In this document: one piece after another, positions 1 through 9,605 of the stretch
Layout: the number at the start of each line of letters is the position of its first letter
Position numbering within the stretch: the first letter of the stretch is position 1
Origin: Burkholderia thailandensis E264
Lineage (GTDB): Bacteria; Pseudomonadota; Gammaproteobacteria; Burkholderiales; Burkholderiaceae
Assembly (NCBI RefSeq): GCF_000012365.1
Contig: NC_007651.1
Span: 2,108,001-2,172,000 of the forward strand
DNA: 64,000 nucleotides
Reading direction: 5' to 3'
Notes under the pieces: generated by a model
Databases searched by the model: none
Told to the model about the DNA's origin: nothing
What the model saw: the letters and a program-made list of their open reading frames with translations, nothing else
Made by a program: the position numbers and the translations under genes

Positions 1-1230
1 CTCTTGAAGGGCACGGGCGAAGGCCGCGAGATCTCGACGACGATGGCGTTCGTGCGAATCCTGAACATCCTGCTGAAGGACAAGACGCTCGGCAAGCGCG
101 TCGTGCCGATCGTGCCGGACGAGTCGCGCACGTTCGGCATGGAGGGCCTGTTCCGCCAGATCGGCATCTGGAACCAGGAAGGCCAGAAATACGTGCCGGA
201 GGATTCCGACCAGCTGATGTTCTACAAGGAATCGGAAACCGGCCAGATCCTGCAGGAAGGCATCAACGAAGCGGGCGGCATGTGCGACTGGATCGCGGCG
301 GCGACGTCGTACTCGACGCACGGCGAGATCATGGTGCCGTTCTACATCTTCTATTCGATGTTCGGCTTCCAGCGGATCGGCGACCTCGCATGGGCGGCGG
401 GCGACATGCGCTCGCGCGGCTTCCTGCTCGGCGGCACGGCGGGCCGCACGACGCTCAACGGCGAAGGCCTGCAGCACGAGGACGGCCACTCGCTGATGTG
501 GGCGGCATCGGTGCCGAACTGCGTGAGCTACGATCCGACGTTCGGCTACGAGCTCGCCGTCATCATGCAGGACGGCCTGCGCCGCATGGTGCAGGAGCAG
601 GAGGACGTCTACTACTACGTGACGGTGATGAACGAGAACTACGAGCACCCGGCGATCCCGCAGGGCGAGCACGTGGCGGCCGACATCATCAAGGGCATGT
701 ACTCGTTCAAGAAGGCCGACGCCGACAAGAAGGCGCCGCGCGTTCAACTGCTCGGCGCGGGCACGATCTTCAACGAAGTGATCGCCGCCGCCGAGCTTTT
801 GAAGAACGACTGGGGCGTCGCGGCCGATCTCTGGAGCGTGCCGAGCTTCACCGAGCTTGCGCGCGAGGGCCACGAGGTCGAGCGCTGGAACCTGCTGCAT
901 CCGGCCGAGCCGCGCCGCCTGTCGCACGTGCAGAAATGCCTGAAGGACACGCAAGGCCCGGTGATCGCGTCGACCGACTACGTGCGCGCGCTCGCCGACC
1001 AGATTCGCGGCCAGATCGATCGCCGCTACGTCGTGCTCGGCACCGACGGCTTCGGCCGCTCGGACACGCGCAAGGCGCTGCGCCACTTCTTCGAGGTGGA
1101 TCGTTACTGGGTCACGGTCGCGGCGCTCAACGCGCTTGCCGACGAGGGTGCGATCGACCGCAAGGTCGTGGCGGACGCCATCGCGAAGTACGACCTCGAC
1201 CCGGCCAAACCCAACCCGATGACGGTTTAA
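1..1230 (+). CDS. aceE: Pyruvate dehydrogenase E1 component, C-terminal part (5' end outside window)
   Basis: The reading frame is open from base 1 and gives about 409 residues that follow the C-terminal half of the homodimeric, thiamine-diphosphate-dependent E1 (family length about 890-900). Recognisable stretches are GREISTTMAFVR, RTFGMEGLFRQIGI, QILQEGINEAG, TTLNGEGLQHEDGHS and, near the end, VLGTDGFGRSD. E1 decarboxylates pyruvate and reductively acetylates the lipoyl arms of E2 in the cytoplasmic pyruvate dehydrogenase complex. The next two genes encode E2 and E3, so this is the first gene of the pdh operon. The only truncation is the window edge. Confidence 0.97.
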   Translation, partial: LLKGTGEGREISTTMAFVRILNILLKDKTLGKRVVPIVPDESRTFGMEGLFRQIGIWNQEGQKYVPEDSDQLMFYKESETGQILQEGINEAGGMCDWIAAATSYSTHGEIMVPFYIFYSMFGFQRIGDLAWAAGDMRSRGFLLGGTAGRTTLNGEGLQHEDGHSLMWAASVPNCVSYDPTFGYELAVIMQDGLRRMVQEQEDVYYYVTVMNENYEHPAIPQGEHVAADIIKGMYSFKKADADKKAPRVQLLGAGTIFNEVIAAAELLKNDWGVAADLWSVPSFTELAREGHEVERWNLLHPAEPRRLSHVQKCLKDTQGPVIASTDYVRALADQIRGQIDRRYVVLGTDGFGRSDTRKALRHFFEVDRYWVTVAALNALADEGAIDRKVVADAIAKYDLDPAKPNPMTV

Positions 1231-1377
1231 CGCACGCGCCGCGTGACGTCGCGCGCCCGCTCCCGCTTTCGACGATTTCGGCGAACGAAGGCGGGACGGA
1301 CGGCGCGGCTTGCGCCTTGCATGGGATCGGAGCGGGCCGCTGCGGCGGCAGCTCCGATCGACAGGAGACTGAAACAG

Positions 1378-3024
1378 ATGAGTCAAGCGATCGAAGTCAA
1401 GGTGCCGGATATCGGCGATTACAAGGACGTGCCCGTCATCGAGGTGCTCGTGAAGCCGGGCGATGCGGTCGAGCCCGAGCAGTCGCTCGTCACGCTCGAG
1501 TCCGACAAGGCGACGATGGACGTGCCGAGCCCGTCGGCGGGCACGGTGAAGGAAGTGAAGGTGAAGGTCGGCGACGCGGTGTCGCAAGGTTCGCTGATCG
1601 TGCTGCTCGACGGCGCGCAGGCGGCGGGCAGGCCCGCGCAGGCGAACGGCGCCGCGGCGAGCGCCGCTCAGCCGGCGGCCGCGCCCGTTGCCGCCGCGCC
1701 TGCGCCTGTGGCGGCGGGCGGCGGCACGGTCGACGTGAGGGTGCCGGACATCGGCGACTACAAGGACGTGCCCGTCATCGAGATCGCCGTGAAGATCGGC
1801 GACACGGTCGAGAAGGAGCAGTCGCTCGTCACGCTCGAGTCCGACAAGGCGACGATGGACGTGCCGAGCCCGGCCGCGGGCGTCGTCAAGGACATCAAGG
1901 TGAAGGTGGGCGACGCGGTGTCGGAAGGCTCGCTGATCGTCGTGCTCGAGGCGTCGGGCGCCGCCGCCGCGAGCGCGCCGCAGGCCGCCGCGCCCGCTCA
2001 GGCCGCGCCCGCTCCCGCGGCTGCACCGGCACCCGCGCCTCAGGCTGCACCCGCGCCGCAGGCGGCGCCCGCAGCCGCGCCTGCGCCCGCCGCGAGCGGC
2101 GAGTACCGCCCGAGCCACGCGTCGCCGTCGGTGCGCAAGTTCGCGCGCGAACTCGGTGTCGACGTGTCGCGCGTCGCGGGCACGGGGCCGAAGAACCGCA
2201 TCACGAAGGACGACGTCACCGCGTTCGTGAAGGGCGTGATGACGGGGCAGAGGGCGGCGCCCGCCGCGGCGGCGCCGGCAGGCGGCGGCGAGCTGAATCT
2301 GCTGCCGTGGCCGAAGGTCGATTTCTCGAAGTTCGGCCCGTTCGAGGCGAAGCCGCTGTCGCGGATCAAGAAGATCTCGGGCGCGAACCTGCATCGCAAC
2401 TGGGTGATGATCCCGCACGTCACGAACAACGACGAAGCGGACATCACCGATCTCGAGGCGCTGCGCGTGCAACTGAACAAAGAGCACGAGAAGGCGGGCG
2501 TGAAGTTCACGATGCTCGCGTTCGTGATCAAGGCGGTGGTGGCGGCGCTCAAGAAATTCCCGACCTTCAACGCGAGCCTCGACGGCGACAACCTCGTCTT
2601 CAAGCAGTACTACCACATTGGTTTCGCGGCCGACACGCCGAACGGCCTCGTCGTGCCGGTGATCCGCGATGCGGACAAGAAGGGGCTCGTCGAGATCGCG
2701 AAGGAAATGGCCGAGTTGTCGAAGGCCGCGCGCGAAGGCAAGCTGAAGCCGGACCAGATGCAGGGCGGCTGCTTCTCGATCTCGTCGCTCGGCGGGATCG
2801 GCGGCACGCACTTCACGCCGATCATCAACGCGCCGGAAGTGGCGATCCTCGGGTTGTCGCGCGGCCAGATGAAGCCGGTGTGGGACGGCAAGCAGTTCGT
2901 GCCGCGCCTCACGCTGCCGCTGTCGCTGTCGTATGACCATCGCGTGATCGACGGCGCGGAAGCCGCGCGGTTCAATGCGTATCTCGGGGCGTTGCTCGGG
3001 GATTTCCGCCGCATCATTCTTTGA
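1378..3024 (+). CDS. pdhB: Dihydrolipoyl acetyltransferase, E2 of pyruvate dehydrogenase (548 aa)
   Basis: E2 core of the pyruvate dehydrogenase complex, transferring acetyl from lipoyl arms to CoA. There are two N-terminal lipoyl domains with the ESDKATMD signature (lipoylated lysines about K44 and K157), separated by Ala/Pro-rich swinging linkers. A peripheral subunit-binding domain ([11 protein letters not shown]) lies at about 241-290, followed by the catalytic acyltransferase domain ending in DHRVIDG (catalytic His about 521). I chose the ATG at 1378 because AGGAG lies 10 bases upstream and the protein then starts directly at the lipoyl domain; a longer in-frame start exists at 1243. The gene lies 147 bases after aceE. 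Also called aceF. Confidence 0.96.
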   Translation: MSQAIEVKVPDIGDYKDVPVIEVLVKPGDAVEPEQSLVTLESDKATMDVPSPSAGTVKEVKVKVGDAVSQGSLIVLLDGAQAAGRPAQANGAAASAAQPAAAPVAAAPAPVAAGGGTVDVRVPDIGDYKDVPVIEIAVKIGDTVEKEQSLVTLESDKATMDVPSPAAGVVKDIKVKVGDAVSEGSLIVVLEASGAAAASAPQAAAPAQAAPAPAAAPAPAPQAAPAPQAAPAAAPAPAASGEYRPSHASPSVRKFARELGVDVSRVAGTGPKNRITKDDVTAFVKGVMTGQRAAPAAAAPAGGGELNLLPWPKVDFSKFGPFEAKPLSRIKKISGANLHRNWVMIPHVTNNDEADITDLEALRVQLNKEHEKAGVKFTMLAFVIKAVVAALKKFPTFNASLDGDNLVFKQYYHIGFAADTPNGLVVPVIRDADKKGLVEIAKEMAELSKAAREGKLKPDQMQGGCFSISSLGGIGGTHFTPIINAPEVAILGLSRGQMKPVWDGKQFVPRLTLPLSLSYDHRVIDGAEAARFNAYLGALLGDFRRIIL

Positions 3025-3133
3025 TGAGCGTGGGAGTGGCTCGCGGGGGCGTGGGTTGTTTGTCGGTTCGCCATGCCCCGTCGTTGAACCTGTTTTGCCA
3101 ACGGTCTATTAGCGTCGCCCCTGCGCGGGGCGG

Positions 3134-3170
3134 CGGTCACTTTTCTTTGTCTTCCAAAGAAAAGTAACCA
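3134..3170. repeat. Hairpin-forming intergenic repeat element
   Basis: A nearly perfect inverted repeat lies between pdhB and lpdA: the arms at 3139-3149 and 3155-3165 are exact 11-bp complements around a 5-base loop. The match extends outward to 3135/3169 with one mismatch. The core (TTTTCTTTG/CAAAGAAAA followed by GTAACCAAAAGAAAGGCG) resembles a dispersed repeat that I recall from many Burkholderia and Ralstonia intergenic regions. Its place inside an operon suggests an mRNA-stability or attenuation role; that is inference. Confidence 0.6.
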
Positions 3171-3307
3171 AAAGAAAGGCGCGTCCTTGGGCGGACGGCA
3201 AAGGTGGTCCAGCCCAGGTTCGCGTTCTCTTGTCCGGCCGTAGTCGCAACGGGTTCTTTTGCGGGTTGCTCCCCCTCTGTCTGCAGCTAATCAAGAAGGG
3301 GACAGTC

Positions 3308-5077
3308 ATGAGTCTCATCGAAGTCAAGGTTCCGGATATTGGCGATTTCAGCGGCGTCGATGTCATCGAAGTCAACGTGAAGCCGGGCGACGTGATCGAA
3401 AAGGAGCAAACGCTCCTCACGCTCGAATCGGACAAGGCATCCATGGAAGTGCCGAGCGACGTCGCCGGCACGGTGAAGGAAATCAAGGTCAAGGCCGGCG
3501 ACAAGGTCTCGCAGGGCACGGTCATCGCGCTCGTCGAAGCATCGGCAGGCGCGGCCGCGCCCGCGAAAGCGGCCGAACCGGCCAAGCCCGCCGTGCCGGC
3601 TCCGGCCGCCGCGCCCGCCGCCGCACCGGCGAGCGCGCCGCAGGCCGGCAGCTACGCCGGCGCGGCGGACATCGAGTGCGACATGCTCGTGCTCGGCGCC
3701 GGCCCCGGCGGCTACTCGGCCGCGTTCCGCGCAGCCGATCTCGGCATGAAGACGGTGCTTGTCGAACGCTATTCGACGCTCGGCGGCGTGTGTCTGAACG
3801 TCGGCTGCATCCCGTCGAAGGCGCTGCTGCACACGGCGCTCGTCGTCGAGGAAGCCGAGGCGCTCGCGTCGCACGGCATCTCGTTCGGCAAGCCGCAAGT
3901 CGACCTCGACAAGCTGCGCGACTTCAAGGGCGGCGTCGTCAAGAAGCTGACGACGGGCCTCGCCGGCATGGCGAAGGCGCGCAAGGTCGAAGTCGTCACG
4001 GGCGTCGGCGCGTTCGTCGATCCGTACCACATGGAAGTGCAGGGCGAAGGCGGCAAGAAGGTCGTCAAGTTCAAGCAGGCGATCATCGCCGCGGGTTCGC
4101 AGGCCGTGAAGCTGCCGTTCATGCCGGAAGACCCGCGCGTCGTCGATTCGACGGGCGCGCTCGAACTGCGCCAGTTGCCCAAGCGGATGCTCGTGATCGG
4201 CGGCGGCATCATCGGCCTCGAAATGGCGACGGTGTATTCGACGCTCGGCGCGGAGATCGACGTCGTCGAAATGATGGACGGCCTGATGATGGGCGCGGAC
4301 CGCGACCTCGTGAAGGTCTGGGAAAAGTACAACGCGAAGCGCTTCGGCAACGTGATGCTGAAGACGAAGACGGTCGGCGCGCAAGCGAAGGAAGACGGCA
4401 TCTACGTGAAGTTCGAGGGCGAGAAGGCGCCGGCGGAAGCGCAGCGCTACGATCTCGTGCTCGTCGCGGTGGGCCGCAGCCCGAACGGCAAGAAGATCGG
4501 CGCCGAGAAGGCCGGCGTCGCCGTCACGGAGCGCGGCTTCATCGACGTCGACAAGCAGATGCGCACGAACGTCCCGCACATCTTCGCGATCGGCGACATC
4601 GTCGGCCAGCCGATGCTCGCGCACAAGGCGGTGCACGAAGGCCACGTCGCGGCCGAGGCGGCGCACGGCGAGAAGGCCTATTTCGACGCGTTGCAGATTC
4701 CGTCGGTGGCCTATACCGATCCGGAAGTCGCATGGGCGGGCAAGACGGAAGACCAGTGCAAGGCCGAAGGCATCAAGTACGGCAAGGCGGTGTTCCCGTG
4801 GGCGGCATCGGGTCGCGCGATCGCGAACGGTCGCGACGAGGGCTTCACGAAGCTGATCTTCGACGAGCAAACGCATCGCGTGATCGGCGGCGGCATCGTC
4901 GGTCTGAACGCGGGCGACCTCATCAGCGAAGTGTGCCTCGCGGTCGAGATGGGCGCGGACGCGCAAGACATCGGCAAGACGATCCATCCGCACCCGACGC
5001 TCGGCGAATCGGTCGGCATGGCCGCCGAGCTGTACGAAGGCGTCTGCACGGACCTGCCGCCGCAACGTAAGAAGTAG
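3308..5077 (+). CDS. lpdA: Dihydrolipoamide dehydrogenase with N-terminal lipoyl domain, E3 (589 aa)
   Basis: FAD-dependent E3 that reoxidises the dihydrolipoyl arms of E2 using NAD+. Residues about 1-78 form a lipoyl domain (ESDKASME, lipoyl lysine about K43), then an Ala/Pro linker, then a full pyridine nucleotide-disulfide oxidoreductase. This has [13 protein letters not shown] for FAD, the redox disulfide in [13 protein letters not shown] (about C162/C167), a second GGGIIGLE motif for NAD, and the C-terminal HPHPTLGES with the active-site His-Glu pair. Extra length over a typical 475-residue E3 is fully explained by the lipoyl domain, an arrangement usual for the pdh-linked E3 of beta-proteobacteria. 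The ATG at 3308 has AAGGGGA upstream. Confidence 0.96.
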   Translation: MSLIEVKVPDIGDFSGVDVIEVNVKPGDVIEKEQTLLTLESDKASMEVPSDVAGTVKEIKVKAGDKVSQGTVIALVEASAGAAAPAKAAEPAKPAVPAPAAAPAAAPASAPQAGSYAGAADIECDMLVLGAGPGGYSAAFRAADLGMKTVLVERYSTLGGVCLNVGCIPSKALLHTALVVEEAEALASHGISFGKPQVDLDKLRDFKGGVVKKLTTGLAGMAKARKVEVVTGVGAFVDPYHMEVQGEGGKKVVKFKQAIIAAGSQAVKLPFMPEDPRVVDSTGALELRQLPKRMLVIGGGIIGLEMATVYSTLGAEIDVVEMMDGLMMGADRDLVKVWEKYNAKRFGNVMLKTKTVGAQAKEDGIYVKFEGEKAPAEAQRYDLVLVAVGRSPNGKKIGAEKAGVAVTERGFIDVDKQMRTNVPHIFAIGDIVGQPMLAHKAVHEGHVAAEAAHGEKAYFDALQIPSVAYTDPEVAWAGKTEDQCKAEGIKYGKAVFPWAASGRAIANGRDEGFTKLIFDEQTHRVIGGGIVGLNAGDLISEVCLAVEMGADAQDIGKTIHPHPTLGESVGMAAELYEGVCTDLPPQRKK

Positions 5078-5107
5078 TCATCGCGGCCGGCAGGCTGCGA
5101 CGGCGCG

Positions 5108-5192
5108 AAAACGGCGCCTCCCGAAACGAACCGCACTCCGAAACCCGGCATCCGGCTTCGCGAGATCGGTTCAAAAAGGGAGGCGCCGTTTT
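5108..5192 (+). terminator. Long-stem terminator-like inverted repeat after lpdA
   Basis: A perfect 15-bp inverted repeat (5108-5122 and 5178-5192, arm AAAACGGCGCCTCCC) encloses a 55-base spacer that carries a second small stem (5128-5133 with 5167-5172). It ends in TTTTGTTT, 30 bases after the lpdA stop. It most likely ends the pdh operon. Confidence 0.6.
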
Positions 5193-5242
5193 GTTTGGCC
5201 GCAGCGGACGAAGCAGGCGTTCGCGGGCGAGCGGCCATGAAA

Positions 5243-5266
5243 AAAGCCGCGCGAATGCGCGGCTTT
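5243..5266 (-). terminator. Rho-independent terminator of the phasin gene
   Basis: Perfect 10-bp stem (AAAGCCGCGC / GCGCGGCTTT) with a GAAT loop. Read on the minus strand it is followed by a T run (plus-strand A run from 5238), 31 bases after the phasin stop. It could also act on the plus strand. Confidence 0.8.
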
Positions 5267-5297
5267 CCCCAAAACGAGCAGGCGATGACGCCGTTGC

Positions 5298-5873
5298 TTA
5301 CGCGGTCTTGCCGGTGCCGCTGCGACGCGACGCGGCGGCCGCGGTGTTCGCCGCCTTCGTGGCGACGGCGGCGGCGGCGTTGAAGTTCGTTTCGGCGATT
5401 TCGACCGCTTGCTTCGCAGCCTTCTGCACCGTTTCGTACGTCGTGTTCGCGGCGTTGATCGCCGACTTCAGCGCGGCGACGGCGGTTTCCGAGCCGGCCG
5501 GCGCGTTCTTCGCGACGTTGTCGACGAGCGCCTGCACCTTGCGGTTCTGTTCCTCGTATTGCGCCTCGGCGACCTTCGCGAATTCGGCTTGCGTGGCCGA
5601 TGCGATTTCGTACACGTGGCGACCGTACGCGAGCACCTTTTCGGCGATCGGCTGCGTGAGGCTTGCCTGCAGCGCGAGCAGTTCCTGCGCGTCCTTCACC
5701 GACAGCGCGCGCTGAACGTTTTCCTGGCTTTCAGCGAGCGTCGACTTCACCACTTGCAGATTCAGTTCGATCAGCTTTTCGACGCCTTCGAACGCCTTCG
5801 TCGTGAGGCCGAAGAGGCTTTCGATGTTGGCTTTCTGGGCGGCGGCGATTTGCTCGGGGGTCAGCAAGGACAT
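5298..5873 (-). CDS. phaP: Phasin family protein (191 aa)
   Basis: Polyhydroxyalkanoate granule-associated protein (phasin_2 / PhaP family) that coats PHB granules in the cytoplasm. Visible features: an N-terminal [24 protein letters not shown] signature region, a helical amphipathic body rich in Ala, Glu and Lys with [19 protein letters not shown] in the middle, and an Ala-rich C-terminus ending in basic residues. Length is typical (about 185-195). The ATG at 5873 has AGGAG seven bases upstream; the ATG two codons earlier would overlap it too closely. It has its own strong promoter and terminator, so it is probably a single-gene unit. Confidence 0.93.
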   Translation of the reverse strand: MSLLTPEQIAAAQKANIESLFGLTTKAFEGVEKLIELNLQVVKSTLAESQENVQRALSVKDAQELLALQASLTQPIAEKVLAYGRHVYEIASATQAEFAKVAEAQYEEQNRKVQALVDNVAKNAPAGSETAVAALKSAINAANTTYETVQKAAKQAVEIAETNFNAAAAVATKAANTAAAASRRSGTGKTA

Positions 5874-5974
5874 GTTCATGCTCCTGAGGTTCGATCGATG
5901 ATCGTGAAGGAAAAGGGCACAACTTTGGAGAACAGATACCTGAAACTGCTTTGTGCGACGCAACAATGGTTCCT

Positions 5975-6002
5975 ATTTTAGGGCGTCAGGATTGATTGTC
6001 AA
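5975..6002 (-). promoter_or_regulatory. Sigma70-type promoter of the phasin gene
   Basis: On the minus strand there is an exact TTGACA (-35, 5997-6002), a 16-base spacer and TAAAAT (-10, 5975-5980), about 100 bases upstream of the phasin ATG. This is the best consensus promoter in this part of the window and fits high expression of phasins. Confidence 0.75.
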
Positions 6003-6544
6003 GTGCTTTTGGTGCATTGCACAAACCTAACAATTCTTAAGCAAAACAATAGCTTGCGCTATCTCGTTGGTATCGGTTTCAGTGCGCCCCCAGGCCGGCT
6101 CGGCCGCGTGTCCCGCTGACGCAGGCGCACCATCGAGACGCGGTAAACCGATTGGGGCGGCGGAACGTTTAACATTCTGGCGTGTCGAATGGCTCGCCGT
6201 TTTCGGCGCTTCGGCAAGCGAGCACCCTGTGTGAAGGTTCGCCGCCGAGCCCGTCGGCGGGTCGTTCGGCTCGCCTTGCCGCCGTATTCGTGGTTTCTCC
6301 CAGCTTCAGCTTGTCCGTTGCGACGCCGATATTCTGATCAACCGATGGGTGATTCATGTGTCGCGCGCTTCGGGCGTCTCGTTTTCTTCATCGTATTTTT
6401 CGATGACAAAGGCGGGGCCGATTGACCTGGTATGGCCGATTCTTACATTCCGGTTTAACGAAGATCGGTAAGTGCCTAATATTGCTTATTTTTTCACCTT
6501 TTACTACACTTGCGGAAACCTCCCGTCGTTTTGCTCGGACCCCA
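6003..6544. other. Intergenic region between phasin and the endopeptidase gene
   Basis: About 540 bases, more AT-rich at its two ends than the flanking genes. I see no convincing gene: the two short frames at 6169-6357 (minus) and 6189-6425 (plus) overlap each other and lack recognisable domains. It presumably holds the upstream region of the endopeptidase gene; no clear promoter consensus was found for it. Confidence 0.5.
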
Positions 6545-7669
6545 ATGAAAGCCCAATTGTTTGCACCGCTCAGGATGATGCAGAGCGTGGCGCTCGGCAC
6601 CGCCGTCTCGGTCGCGGTCTCGCTGATGGTGGCGACGGCCGCCGTCGCGCCCGCGGACGCGTTCGCCGCCACCGCCAAGACCGCGCATAGCGCGAAAGGC
6701 AAGAAGAGCCCGGCGAAGAAATCGCTGCGCGCCGCGTCGTCGAGCGCCGAGCCGCGCGCGAAAGGCGCGCGCAAGCGCGTGACCTACGTGTCGAATGGCC
6801 GGCATCACCGCAGCGGCGTGCGCCGCGTCGCGTTCCAGCCGCGTCCGCCGTCGGTCGGCCAGGCGTTCGGCCTGCATGAGACGCCCGATTCGCTCGCGCT
6901 GCGCTCGAGCGTCGCGTACGTCGTCGACCAGAACACCGCCGAGCCGCTCTTCGACAAGAATTCGCGCGCGGTGGTGCCGATCGCGTCGATCACGAAGCTG
7001 ATGACCGCGATGGTCGTCCTCGATTCGAAGGCGCCGCTCACCGAGCAAATCGACGTGACCGACGAAGACCGCGATTACGAGAAGGGTACGGGTTCTCGCT
7101 TGTCGGTCGGCTCGGTGCTGTCGCGCGAGGACATGCTGCACATCGCGCTGATGGCCTCGGAGAACCGCGCCGCGGCCGCGCTGTCGCGCTACTACCCGGG
7201 CGGCCGCCCGGCGTTCATCGCGGCGATGAACGCGAAGGCGAAGTCGCTCGGCATGAACGACACGCACTTCGAGAATTCGACGGGCCTGTCGAGCCAGAAC
7301 GTGTCGAGCGCGCGCGATCTCGTGAAGATGGTGAACGCGGCGTACCAGTACCCGCTCATCCGCAAGTTCTCGACCGATCGCAGCTACGAGGTCAACACCG
7401 GCAAGCGGATGCTCGCGTACAACAGCACGAACGCGCTCGTGCGCAACCCGTCGTGGGACATCGGCCTGCAGAAGACGGGCTTCATCAACGAAGCGGGCGA
7501 GTGTCTCGTGATGCAGACGACGATTCATGGCCGTCCGATCGTGATGGTGCTGCTCGATTCTTTCGGGAAGTATTCACGCTTCGCCGATGCGTCGCGCGTT
7601 CGCAACTGGCTCGACAACGGCGGCGGCGAGCGCCTGACGGCGGCGAACACGTCGACGGGCGGAACCTGA
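6545..7669 (+). CDS. pbpG: D-alanyl-D-alanine endopeptidase, PBP7/8 type (374 aa)
   Basis: Periplasmic penicillin-binding serine peptidase (S11 family) that cleaves peptidoglycan cross-links. The N-terminus has a basic start and a hydrophobic signal segment ending near AFAA. A basic, low-complexity linker (KKSPAKKSLRAASSS) precedes the peptidase domain. The catalytic motifs are all present: SITK (S148/K151), SEN (S205-N207) and KTG (about K310, in QKTGFINEAGECL). The ATG at 6545 puts the signal peptide at the very N-terminus; the frame is open further upstream to 6422, but those residues do not look like part of the protein. The Shine-Dalgarno is weak. Confidence 0.92.
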   Translation: MKAQLFAPLRMMQSVALGTAVSVAVSLMVATAAVAPADAFAATAKTAHSAKGKKSPAKKSLRAASSSAEPRAKGARKRVTYVSNGRHHRSGVRRVAFQPRPPSVGQAFGLHETPDSLALRSSVAYVVDQNTAEPLFDKNSRAVVPIASITKLMTAMVVLDSKAPLTEQIDVTDEDRDYEKGTGSRLSVGSVLSREDMLHIALMASENRAAAALSRYYPGGRPAFIAAMNAKAKSLGMNDTHFENSTGLSSQNVSSARDLVKMVNAAYQYPLIRKFSTDRSYEVNTGKRMLAYNSTNALVRNPSWDIGLQKTGFINEAGECLVMQTTIHGRPIVMVLLDSFGKYSRFADASRVRNWLDNGGGERLTAANTSTGGT

Positions 7670-7716
7670 TCGCACGGCCGCTCGATCGTGGCGCCAAGCG
7701 TGGCGCCACTCAGCAA

Positions 7717-7743
7717 AAAGCCCCGCGAATGCGGGGCTTTTTT
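7717..7743 (+). terminator. Rho-independent terminator after pbpG (bidirectional)
   Basis: Perfect 10-bp stem (AAAGCCCCGC / GCGGGGCTTT), GAAT loop, then TTT. It lies between the convergent pbpG and IclR-family genes and has A/T tails on both sides, so it can serve both. Confidence 0.85.
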
Positions 7744-7790
7744 CGTTCGCGCCGACCGCGGAAGGCGGCCGGCAGACGCAAGCGCGCCTA

Positions 7791-8603
7791 CTACGCCTGC
7801 TTTTGCGCCGGCGCGTCGATTTCCTTCGCGGTTTCCGGACGATAGCCGAGCGATTCGGAGATCGTGAGCGCCGTGCGGCTCAACTGGCCGAGCCACGCAT
7901 CCTGCAGCCGGTCGGCGGGCGCGGACAGAGACAGCCCCGCGACCAGCTTGCCCGAATCGTCATAGATGCCGGCTGCGATGCAGCGCACGCCCAGCTCCAG
8001 TTCCTCGTTGTCGCGCGCGCATGCTTGCTGGCGCACGAGCGTCAATTCGCGCTCGAGCTTCGGCAGGTCGGTGATGCTGTTCTGCGTATGGCCGGCAAGG
8101 CCCGTGCGCGTCGCGTACGCGCGCACCCGCGACGTCTCGTCGGCCGCGAGGAACAGCTTGCCGACCGAGGTCAGGTGCAGCGGCGCGCGGCCGCCGATCG
8201 CGCGCACGACCTGCATCCCGGAGCGCTCCGAGTACGCGCGCTCGATGTAGACGATTTCGTCGCCCTGGCGCACCGACAGGTTCACGGTCTGCCCCGTCAG
8301 CCGGTGCAGCTCGCGCATCGGCATCAGCGCCGCGTCCCGCACCGACAGGCGCGCCTTCACGAGGTTGCCGAGCTCGAGCAGGCGCATGCCGAGCCGATAC
8401 GTGCCGGGATCGGACCGGTCGACGAGGCGGCAGGTCACCATGTCGTTCAAGATCCGGTGCGCGGTGGACGGATGCAGCTCGGTGCGCTGCGCGAGCTCCT
8501 TCAGGCTGACCGGGTCGCTGTGCGCGGCGAGCGCATCGAGGAGCCGCATCATCCGTTCGATCACCTGGATCGACGTTTTGGAATCCGGGTTCGGGTTGCT
8601 CAT
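7791..8603 (-). CDS. IclR-family transcriptional regulator (270 aa)
   Basis: An N-terminal winged helix-turn-helix of the IclR type (about 13-72, with SLKELAQRTELHPSTAHRIL as the recognition region) is followed by the IclR effector-binding domain (about 90-255, with LHLTSVGKLFLA and a Cys-containing ELGVRCIAAGI segment). The length is typical. It is transcribed divergently from the lutAB pair across 182 bases, so it probably controls them in response to a small organic acid. That role is inferred from position only. Confidence 0.9.
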   Translation of the reverse strand: MSNPNPDSKTSIQVIERMMRLLDALAAHSDPVSLKELAQRTELHPSTAHRILNDMVTCRLVDRSDPGTYRLGMRLLELGNLVKARLSVRDAALMPMRELHRLTGQTVNLSVRQGDEIVYIERAYSERSGMQVVRAIGGRAPLHLTSVGKLFLAADETSRVRAYATRTGLAGHTQNSITDLPKLERELTLVRQQACARDNEELELGVRCIAAGIYDDSGKLVAGLSLSAPADRLQDAWLGQLSRTALTISESLGYRPETAKEIDAPAQKQA

Positions 8604-8639
8604 CGTGGGAAATCGGTTGCCGCATCAAATACCAATGCG

Positions 8640-8659
8640 ACGATTGTATCTCGTATCGT
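8640..8659. promoter_or_regulatory. Candidate operator between iclR-type gene and lutA
   Basis: An imperfect inverted repeat (ACGAT, 10 bases, ATCGT) lies in the divergent intergenic region, 36 bases upstream of the regulator start. Short palindromes of this size are usual binding sites of IclR regulators. It was assigned by eye and position only. Confidence 0.3.
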
Positions 8660-8785
8660 GAAAAAAGCGAACGGTGTTCGAGGAAGTCCTCGTTCGGCGT
8701 CGCCCGCGGCATGTCTTTGCGCGATGGCGTTGGTGTCGCCGCGCGAACGGCGGATAATGAGCTTCGTTTTCTCGAAGGAGCGCCT

Positions 8786-9508
8786 ATGCGAGTCGGATTG
8801 TTCGTCACGTGCGTCGTCGACCTGATGCGGCCCGAGATCGGCTTTTCGGCGCTCAAGCTGCTGAAGCAGGCGGGCTGCGAAGTCGTCGTGCCGCCCACGC
8901 AGACCTGCTGCGGCCAGCCCGCGTACAACTCGGGCGAGCGCGCGCTCGCGCGCGATCTCGCCGAAAAGACGCTCGACGAGTTCGAGGCGCTCGACTACGT
9001 CGTCGTGCCGTCGGGCTCGTGCGGCGGGATGATCCGGGTGCATTACGGCGATCTCTTCCGCGACGATCCCGAATTGATGGCGCGCTACGGGCGTCTGCGC
9101 ACGAAGGTCTACGAGCTGACCGACTTCCTCGTCAACGTCGCACGGGTGACGCTCGAGCCGGGCGAATTCAAGGGGCCCGTCACGTACCACGATTCGTGCT
9201 CCGGACTGCGCGAGCTCGGCGTGAAGGCGCAGCCGCGCGCGCTGCTCGCGCAGCGCGGCGTCGCCGTCGACGAGATGAAAGACTGCGAGCACTGCTGCGG
9301 CTTCGGCGGCACGTTCGCGGTGAAGTACGGCAACATTTCGACCGCGATCGTCGACGAGAAGTGCGCGAACGTGCGCGCGACGGGCGCAGGCGCGGTCGTG
9401 CTCGGCGATCTCGGCTGCATGCTGAACATCGAGGGGCGGCTACGCCGCATGGGCGACCGCGACACGCGCGTGCTGCATGTCGCGCAGGTGCTCGCGGGCG
9501 ACGTCTGA
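8786..9508 (+). CDS. lutA: (Fe-S)-binding lactate utilisation protein LutA/YkgE type (240 aa)
   Basis: Contains the two cysteine-rich CCG domains of the LutA/GlpC/HdrB family: TCCGQPAYNSG near residue 40 and HCCGFGGTFAVK near residue 170, with a conserved SCGGMI between them. In characterised systems LutA, LutB and LutC together oxidise L-lactate to pyruvate in the cytoplasm. GAAGGAG sits five bases before the ATG at 8786, which is preferred over an upstream in-frame ATG at 8711. It is followed closely by lutB (97 bases). Confidence 0.9.
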   Translation: MRVGLFVTCVVDLMRPEIGFSALKLLKQAGCEVVVPPTQTCCGQPAYNSGERALARDLAEKTLDEFEALDYVVVPSGSCGGMIRVHYGDLFRDDPELMARYGRLRTKVYELTDFLVNVARVTLEPGEFKGPVTYHDSCSGLRELGVKAQPRALLAQRGVAVDEMKDCEHCCGFGGTFAVKYGNISTAIVDEKCANVRATGAGAVVLGDLGCMLNIEGRLRRMGDRDTRVLHVAQVLAGDV

Positions 9509-9605
9509 GCGTCTCTCCCCGGACGATCTGCCGCGCCTGCCGCGTCGAGCGCTGCCGATCGCCGATACGAAACCACGACGAGATTCACGAACCCCACGAA
9601 CCGCC

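Noticed and set aside
6169..6425. Two overlapping short frames between phasin and pbpG
   Set aside because: They are on opposite strands over the same DNA, with no ribosome site, domain or codon signal to favour either.
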